Below are positions 6,522 through 10,598 of a DNA stretch of 10,598 bases, piece after piece. Origin of the DNA: JBEVNR01 sp040507985 (GTDB lineage: Bacteria > Pseudomonadota > Alphaproteobacteria > Rickettsiales > UBA6187); assembly GCA_040507985.1 (NCBI GenBank), contig JBEVNR010000038.1, positions 1 through 10,598 of the forward strand, written 5' to 3'. Every line of letters starts with the position of its first letter. Positions within the stretch are counted from its first letter, which is position 1. The notes beneath the pieces are model-generated. The model saw only the letters and a program-made list of their open reading frames with translations, had not been told where the DNA came from and did not search any database. The translations under genes were made by a program, and so were the position numbers.

Positions 6522-9050
6522 ATGTTTAAAAAGAAAGCCGCCGGACTCACGCTTCGGCAGCCGGCTCCGGAATATATCCCTGCCGCGTGCATGTACGATC
6601 CCGAAACCGTCGTCACCAAGTCGGGCGAATTGATGCAGGCGTTGAAAGTCACCGGTTTCGCGTATGAAAGCATCGGGTCCGAACGTATGGACTTGCGCGA
6701 AACGGTGCGCAAGGCAATCAGGGGAGCGATAAGAAGCGACAAGTTCGCCGTGTGGATCCACACCGTCCGCCGCCGCCAAAACCTTGATCCGGGAGGCGAG
6801 TACGGCGATTATTTCACGCGCACCCTCGATAAAAACTGGCGCGACCTGAACGGATGGGAAGACAAATACGTCAACGAAGTCTACGTCTCGGTGTTGCGCG
6901 AAGGAAAGGCGGCGGAAGTCAACAACCTGAAATCCATGCTGTTGTCGCTGCATTTCAACTCATATTATAAAACCCACGAAAACCATTTGGCGGAGGAAAT
7001 TAACGAGCTGCGAAACGCCGTTAACGCCATCGTGAAGGTGCTGGCCCCGTTCGGGGTGCGCAAGCTTTCGATCTATAAACACAAGGACGGCGTCTATTAT
7101 TCCGACTTCCTGCAATTTTTTGGCAAGCTCGCCCATATGGATGACGAGCATTACCCCGTCGACATGGTGGATATCGCCAAGCAGTTGAATAACTACCGCA
7201 TCGCCTTCGGCTATAACACTTTCGAGATAACGGCGGACGGCATGAAGCGTTTCGGGGCGTCTTTCGCGATGAAGGAATATCACGAAATGTCGTTGGATTC
7301 GCTGGACGAAATGCTCCAGCTTCCCCTGCATTTCACCATCTCGCAAACGGTCGATTTCGTCAACGCCAAACAGGCGATGCAAGAATTTGAAGAGCAATAC
7401 CGCATTCTTCGGCAAAGTGGCGCGACAAGCTTGCTGGAAAAATCCGGCTTAAAGGACGTCGTGGAAAACGACGCGTTTTCCGAAACGGATTTCGGCGAAG
7501 GGCAAATCATCCTGACCGTGTATAACGACGCGGTGCATACCTTGCAAAAGGACGTGGAGCGCCTTGAAGAGGCGTTTAACGTGCTCGGCGTCGTCGCGCC
7601 GCGCGTGGACGTGGGGCTGGAAGACGCCTATTGGGCGCAATTTCCCGGAAATTTCGCCTTCATTTCCCAAAAGAAAAAAATCAACTCCACCAAAATCGCC
7701 GGCTTGGCGTCGTTATACAACTTTCCGGCCGGACGGCGCTTCGACAACCATTGGGGACCGGCGATCACCATATTTTATACCGCCAAAGGCACGCCGTATT
7801 TCTTCAATTACCATAAGGACGGCGAAACCTGCGGCCATGCCGGCATCATAGGGCCGTTCGGCGCGGGAAAAACGGTGCTGCTTAATTTCCTGCTTTCCGC
7901 CAGCCGCAAGACGCTGTTTTGGAACGGCGAAAAACTGCGCGCGCAATTGTTTTTCCTCGATCCGGACGAGCAGTCGCACGTGTTCATCAAAGCGATCAAC
8001 GGCAAGTATCATACGATGTGCGTCACGTCGGAAGGGCGGCGCACCAAGCGCTATCCCGACGGCGACCGGGGCAGGTTGTGCGATCCGTTCGTCTATGCCG
8101 AAGAGTCCGACGTGGTTTTTCTGGCGGAATGGATGGCGTCGATGCTCATGTACGATCCGGTCGAATTCGGCGAGGAGGAAGCGGTGCGGGAATATCGCGC
8201 CTCGTTCGACGCGCCCTTAGAGGAAGAGGCGCCGATCGTGCCGGTCCACGCGCCGGACTTCGGCCTGCTGGAGGGCGCCGCGCGCCGGGCATTGGCCCTG
8301 CCCCCCGAGAAGCGGAGCCTTGCCGCCGCCGCGCGCTTCCTTCCCGAGGAATACGCCCGGGCGGTGCGTCCGTTTCTTCCGGGAGGAAAGCTGGAATATT
8401 TGTTTTCCGAGCGTCGGCCCTTTGCGCTGGACAATGAGGGCGTCGCCGGATTTGGATTGCGCAACGTGATGAAACATCCTCGCGCCATCATGCCCACGAC
8501 GTTTCTGTTGCTGAACATGATAGAGCGCTCGCTCGACGGCAAGCCCGCCATCGTGGTGCTGGACGAGGCGTGGACGCTGCTGAACAACCGCTTCTTCATT
8601 CCGCGCCTAAAGGATTGGTTCGACCGCATGGAGAGCTTGAACGCCGTCGTGCTGGCCTCCACCGAAAACGTGCGCAACGCCGGCGGCGCCGCCATGACGG
8701 CGGACGTCGTGGCCAAGCTTGAGACGCAAATATTCCTCCCCAATCCCCATGCGGACGATTACAGCCTTTCTTACAGCGAGGCGTGGAAGTTGTCCGACGC
8801 CGAATTCGCCATGCTCGAGTCGATGAACGCCGGCAAGCGGGAGTTCATGATTAAGCACGGCGGCGACGCCGTCGTGTGCAGGCTCAATCTGGCCGCGACC
8901 GAAAGCGTGCGCGCGCTCTCCTCCGACGCCGAGCGCCAGCATAAAATGGAGGACGCCATGATGCGCGCCGGCACCGACCCGGAGGAGTGGCTGCCGGTAT
9001 ATTACGCGGAAACCACCTCCGTCTATGCCGATTGGGCCGAGGAAAAATGA
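6522..9050 (+). CDS. virB4: VirB4/TrbE-family type IV secretion ATPase
   Basis: VirB4 is the large hexameric ATPase at the inner-membrane base of type IV secretion systems, which export DNA or effector proteins. The product has 842 residues, near the family norm. The N-terminal part (about 1-430) is the CagE/TrbE/VirB domain. The C-terminal ATPase carries Walker A GPFGAGKT (444-451), Walker B AIVVLDEAW (676-684, acidic pair 681-682), a GGKLEYLFSER block typical between them, and the late ETQIFLPNPHADDYSLSY motif. All catalytic elements are present, so it should be active. ATG 6522 has AGGGA at good spacing. The N-terminus (IPAACMYDPETVVTKSGELM) resembles the VirB4 of rickettsial-type systems in my memory, but this is inference. 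No virB3, virB6, virB8-11 or virD4 is present nearby. Confidence 0.93.
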   Translation: MFKKKAAGLTLRQPAPEYIPAACMYDPETVVTKSGELMQALKVTGFAYESIGSERMDLRETVRKAIRGAIRSDKFAVWIHTVRRRQNLDPGGEYGDYFTRTLDKNWRDLNGWEDKYVNEVYVSVLREGKAAEVNNLKSMLLSLHFNSYYKTHENHLAEEINELRNAVNAIVKVLAPFGVRKLSIYKHKDGVYYSDFLQFFGKLAHMDDEHYPVDMVDIAKQLNNYRIAFGYNTFEITADGMKRFGASFAMKEYHEMSLDSLDEMLQLPLHFTISQTVDFVNAKQAMQEFEEQYRILRQSGATSLLEKSGLKDVVENDAFSETDFGEGQIILTVYNDAVHTLQKDVERLEEAFNVLGVVAPRVDVGLEDAYWAQFPGNFAFISQKKKINSTKIAGLASLYNFPAGRRFDNHWGPAITIFYTAKGTPYFFNYHKDGETCGHAGIIGPFGAGKTVLLNFLLSASRKTLFWNGEKLRAQLFFLDPDEQSHVFIKAINGKYHTMCVTSEGRRTKRYPDGDRGRLCDPFVYAEESDVVFLAEWMASMLMYDPVEFGEEEAVREYRASFDAPLEEEAPIVPVHAPDFGLLEGAARRALALPPEKRSLAAAARFLPEEYARAVRPFLPGGKLEYLFSERRPFALDNEGVAGFGLRNVMKHPRAIMPTTFLLLNMIERSLDGKPAIVVLDEAWTLLNNRFFIPRLKDWFDRMESLNAVVLASTENVRNAGGAAMTADVVAKLETQIFLPNPHADDYSLSYSEAWKLSDAEFAMLESMNAGKREFMIKHGGDAVVCRLNLAATESVRALSSDAERQHKMEDAMMRAGTDPEEWLPVYYAETTSVYADWAEEK

Positions 9051-9134
9051 AAGCGCATACGGCCTATTTCCGGTCCGGATCCTATCCTATTTAAGATATT
9101 TTTTTCGATATTGCACACAACCTAATCGACGCGT

Positions 9135-9156
9135 AAAAAGAAATTTTTCTTTTTTT
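9135..9156. terminator. A/T-only hairpin with T-run, possible virB4 terminator
   Basis: AAAAAGAAA (9135-9143) and TTTCTTTTT (9146-9154) are perfect nine-base arms separated by two T, and the T-run continues to 9156. It lies about 85 bases after the virB4 stop. A stem with a single G-C pair is weak, so function as a rho-independent terminator is doubtful. Confidence 0.3.
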
Positions 9157-9207
9157 AACGCTCGCGCCCGCGCTGACGTTTATAGCTCTAACCTGTCCGT
9201 CTCTCGA

Positions 9208-9516
9208 CTATGCGCTCGCGCCCGGCGCCGTCAATTCCGAACCTTCGGAATGTCGTAAAGGAGAATATAGACGCGCGTTATGCCGGGGGTGAAATCGATG
9301 GACGCATTGGAGCGTTATTTTTAGCGCTAAGGAGAGGAGAAAGAAAATCCCTAAGGTTTCCCAGGACAAAGCGGGGAAATATATCGGCACCTCCCACTTT
9401 TTCCCTTTGGCGGGATACAGCTTTTCAACGAACGGGCGCAGGCGCTCTCGAACGCCCATGGCGGAAAACAACGGTAAGGCGGCAAAATGCGGGGTGCGTA
9501 GCTGCCGGTTATCCAA
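9208..9516 (-). CDS. uncertain small ORF (102 codons, TTG start) behind a promoter match
   Basis: The frame begins at TTG 9516 and stops at 9208. The middle part (VEKLYPAKGKKWEVPIYFPA, then LSWETLGIFFLLSLALKI) looks protein-like, with one short hydrophobic segment and mostly plausible codons up to about 9340; the C-terminal third (…GSELTAPGASA) looks random. An internal ATG at 9456 is an alternative start. No ribosome binding site is evident for either. A second minus frame and a plus frame (9210-9542) are also open here, as happens in GC-rich DNA, so the reading is not decisive. I do not recognise a family. It could be a decayed gene or part of an untranslated RNA. Confidence 0.2.
   Translation of the reverse strand: MDNRQLRTPHFAALPLFSAMGVRERLRPFVEKLYPAKGKKWEVPIYFPALSWETLGIFFLLSLALKITLQCVHRFHPRHNARLYSPLRHSEGSELTAPGASA
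9235..9250. repeat. inverted repeat TTCCGAA-CC-TTCGGAA
   Basis: Seven-base arms TTCCGAA and TTCGGAA are separated by two bases. The spacing suits a dimeric DNA-binding protein better than an RNA hairpin. It lies seven bases before an AAAGGAG sequence on the plus strand, but no convincing gene starts there. Confidence 0.35.
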
Positions 9517-9531
9517 AAAGAACGTTTCCGC

Positions 9532-9560
9532 ATTCTACCTAAAAAAAGAATAGAGATCAA
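9532..9560 (-). promoter_or_regulatory. minus-strand sigma-70-like promoter
   Basis: On the minus strand TTGATC (9560-9555) is followed after exactly 17 bases by TAGAAT (9537-9532). This gives four of six and five of six consensus matches with optimal spacing. A transcript would start near 9525 and run leftward through the uncertain ORF 9516-9208 toward virB4, antisense to nothing annotated. It is the best promoter match in this intergenic region. Confidence 0.4.
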
Positions 9561-9607
9561 TCGAGCGGAAATGAACCCTAAGCTGCGCACACTTTTTGAG
9601 CCATAGG

Positions 9608-9648
9608 CCGGCGTAGCTAAAAAAGCCGGATTTTTGATCTTTTTTTTT
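9608..9648 (+). terminator. hairpin followed by two T-runs
   Basis: CCGGC (9608-9612) pairs with GCCGG (9625-9629) around a 12-base loop, followed by ATTTTT and, after GATC, a run of nine T (9640-9648). The stem is short for a strong terminator and the nearest plus-strand gene ends 560 bases earlier. It would make sense as the end of an unannotated plus-strand RNA or as a weak backup terminator. Confidence 0.3.
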
Positions 9649-9793
9649 TAGCGGCAGCTAAATTCCGCCGTCAAAATCAAAGAAAAATCAACGCAGGGCG
9701 GTAGTGACCGGACGTGTGCGAAAAATCAGCGGATAGTACCGAAATACAAAAGAAATGCGTACCTGTTTTATGCCGCAGTCGTCGTCTTGCCAT

Positions 9794-10468
9794 TTAGGCG
9801 TCGGTCGCGCGAACGAAATCGTCATGTTGTTTCTCATTTATCTTTGGCATGCCAAAAACGTCCATGAAGTCGTTATACTCTTCAAGAGTAATATCGTTTT
9901 CCGTGGCATTCCGTCGGCGCGTTTCGTTCGGAACAGAGCTAGGAATACGCAGGAAGGTTTCAATCGCCTCCGGCGTCGTATTCTTTCGCAACTGTTGTTG
10001 CAGAGCTTCGGCAAATGTAGGTCCAAATTGCGAATCATTTTTGACCATCAAACGCACTATTTCTAGCATGTGGGTATGAGACACGCCGTATGCAAATGGA
10101 TGACCGGTCGCTTGCGAGAAAGGCTCGCCATATTTGCGAGAGGTGTGTTCGGATATGGCGTCCAAAATAACGCGGGGCGAATAATTTTCCTCAAGGAGCT
10201 TAATTGCCCACGTCCATAACTTTGCTCTTTTGTTAAGATCATGATCATTGCCGTCGATATACGATCGCACCTGATTCAGCGACGGATTAATGTCTGCGAC
10301 GGCATGAATCCGGTCAATAATTACCCGTAGAATCGCGTCGTGAGCTTGCGAGAACGCTTCCTCATTCGGAGGCGTTACGTTCACATACTCCATTACTGCT
10401 TTGCCGACAAGGGACATTTCCGTCATTTGCGCAGTTGCCGGTGAAGGAAGAATGCCGGTAAAAAACAT
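9794..10468 (-). CDS. unknown protein of 224 residues next to an insertion sequence
   Basis: I do not recognise this family. The frame runs from ATG 10468-10466 to TAA 9796-9794. The product is mostly hydrophilic and looks largely helical, with no membrane segment beyond a weakly hydrophobic first dozen residues (MFFTGILPSPATAQ), no nucleotide-binding motif and no obvious catalytic triad. Notable stretches are LNKRAKLWTWAIKLLEENYS in the middle and an acidic NDITLEEYNDFMDVFGMPK near the end. Base composition is clearly more AT-rich than ilvD, flhA or virB4, suggesting acquisition. No good ribosome binding site precedes ATG 10468; an in-frame stop lies upstream inside the transposase region. 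In-frame ATGs 14 and 17 codons in (MTEM) are alternatives. The start sits at the apparent IS edge, so the original 5' end may have been removed. Confidence 0.6.
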   Translation of the reverse strand: MFFTGILPSPATAQMTEMSLVGKAVMEYVNVTPPNEEAFSQAHDAILRVIIDRIHAVADINPSLNQVRSYIDGNDHDLNKRAKLWTWAIKLLEENYSPRVILDAISEHTSRKYGEPFSQATGHPFAYGVSHTHMLEIVRLMVKNDSQFGPTFAEALQQQLRKNTTPEAIETFLRIPSSVPNETRRRNATENDITLEEYNDFMDVFGMPKINEKQHDDFVRATDA

Positions 10469-10476
10469 TGGCTCTA

Positions 10477-10497
10477 GACTAGCGCCATGACTAGCGC
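10477..10497. repeat. nine-base tandem direct repeat GACTAGCGC
   Basis: GACTAGCGC occurs at 10477-10485 and again at 10489-10497, separated by CAT. The second copy overlaps the transposase stop codon (10493-10491). Repeats next to an IS terminus can be transposase binding sites or past target sequences; the sequence does not decide. Confidence 0.7.
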
Positions 10498-10598
10498 TTG
10501 GTATATTTCTTGTATTTTTCCAAAACTATTGAGACGAGTTCATTGTCGGAATAATTGAACCTAAACTCGCATTCTTTGAGATGCAAGTAAAAAGTATG
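10491..10598 (-). CDS. IS1595-family (ISXO2-like) transposase, C-terminal fragment
   Basis: The minus-strand frame gives 35 residues ending in TAG at 10493-10491 and enters from beyond the right edge. It contains HTFYLHLKECEFRFNYSDNE, closely matching the conserved end of the DDE domain in IS1595/ISXO2-type transposases, where a hydrophobic-LKE-x-E-x-RFN block precedes a short helical tail. The tail here is Lys/Tyr-rich (EKYKKYTKR). The catalytic residues would be outside the window, so activity cannot be judged. Base composition is AT-rich compared with the housekeeping genes. Confidence 0.7.
   Translation of the reverse strand, partial: HTFYLHLKECEFRFNYSDNELVSIVLEKYKKYTKR

Larger units (their letters stand above)
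9051..9793. other. large convergent intergenic region with structured and unassigned sequence
   Basis: Over 740 bases lie between virB4 and the convergent unknown gene at 9794. The stretch is patchy: AT-rich near 9100-9160 and 9540-9760, GC-rich near 9160-9540. It holds an A/T hairpin (9135-9154), a 12-base direct repeat CGCTCGCGCCCG (9159-9170 and 9213-9224), a near-palindrome (9235-9250), a minus-strand promoter match (9532-9560), an uncertain ORF (9208-9516) and a hairpin followed by T-runs (9608-9648). No tRNA, rRNA or recognised RNA family was found. The AAAGGAG at 9257-9263 is followed only by a 14-codon frame. Confidence 0.45.
10470..10598 (-). mobile_element. end of an IS1595-like insertion sequence, continues beyond the window
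   Basis: The transposase C-terminus (10491-10598) followed within about 20 bases by a GG-beginning sequence GGCTCTAGAC at 10470 on the plus strand is the arrangement expected at an IS end. The boundary is inferred: the other terminal repeat and the target duplication are outside the window. A nine-base direct repeat lies just inside the proposed end. Confidence 0.4.

Noticed and set aside
6335..6763. Upstream extension of the flgF frame
   Set aside because: It runs antisense into virB4; the ATG at 6334 has a good ribosome binding site and gives the family N-terminus.
9280..9324. Possible tmRNA 5' end suggested by GGGGGTGAAATCGATGG
   Set aside because: No matching tRNA-like 3' half, no T-loop TTCGAATCC and no tag-peptide frame nearby.
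9210..9542. Plus-strand 110-codon frame in the convergent gap
   Set aside because: No ribosome binding site or family resemblance; open frames occur on several frames here because of GC content.
1..10598. CRISPR array, prophage genes, riboswitch
   Set aside because: No regularly spaced repeats, no phage structural or integrase genes and no recognised riboswitch core were seen on either strand.

Overview
The window looks like a chromosomal segment of an alphaproteobacterium with moderately high GC. The evidence is an IlvD of the three-cysteine type that closely matches what I recall of rhizobial IlvD, a fliR-flhA pair, a stand-alone FlgF, a VirB4/TrbE-type ATPase resembling those of alphaproteobacterial (including rickettsial-type) type IV secretion systems, and the start of a repeat protein of the kind alphaproteobacteria secrete through type I systems. 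Genus cannot be read from this sequence.

Layout. 1-229 (minus): N-terminus of a large repeat protein running off the left edge. 230-652: long divergent intergenic stretch with two clean hairpins. 653-2380 (plus): ilvD, branched-chain amino-acid synthesis. 2389-3156 and 3257-5428 (plus): fliR and flhA, two membrane parts of the flagellar export gate. 5526-5599 (plus): tRNA-Cys(GCA) with its own promoter. 5600-6334 (minus): flgF, proximal rod protein, whose stop codon touches the tRNA CCA end. 6522-9050 (plus): virB4. 9051-9793: large convergent intergenic region with hairpins, a good minus-strand promoter match and an uncertain small ORF or RNA. 9794-10468 (minus): unrecognised 224-residue protein of lower GC. 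10491-10598 (minus): C-terminus of an IS1595-like transposase leaving the right edge.

How the genes relate. fliR, flhA and flgF serve one machine, but flgF is on the other strand and has no rod or hook partners here, so flagellar genes are dispersed. virB4 is an energy module for a type IV secretion system with no partner genes in view, which is also a dispersed arrangement. The right end is accessory: an insertion sequence end abuts an unknown gene. The left end may also be acquired or recombined, because codon choice in ilvD changes visibly about 400 bases into the gene.

I see no clear evidence of a complete new system. The best leads are the unknown gene at the IS boundary, the unexplained transcription unit at 9208-9560, the solitary virB4 and the composition switch inside ilvD.
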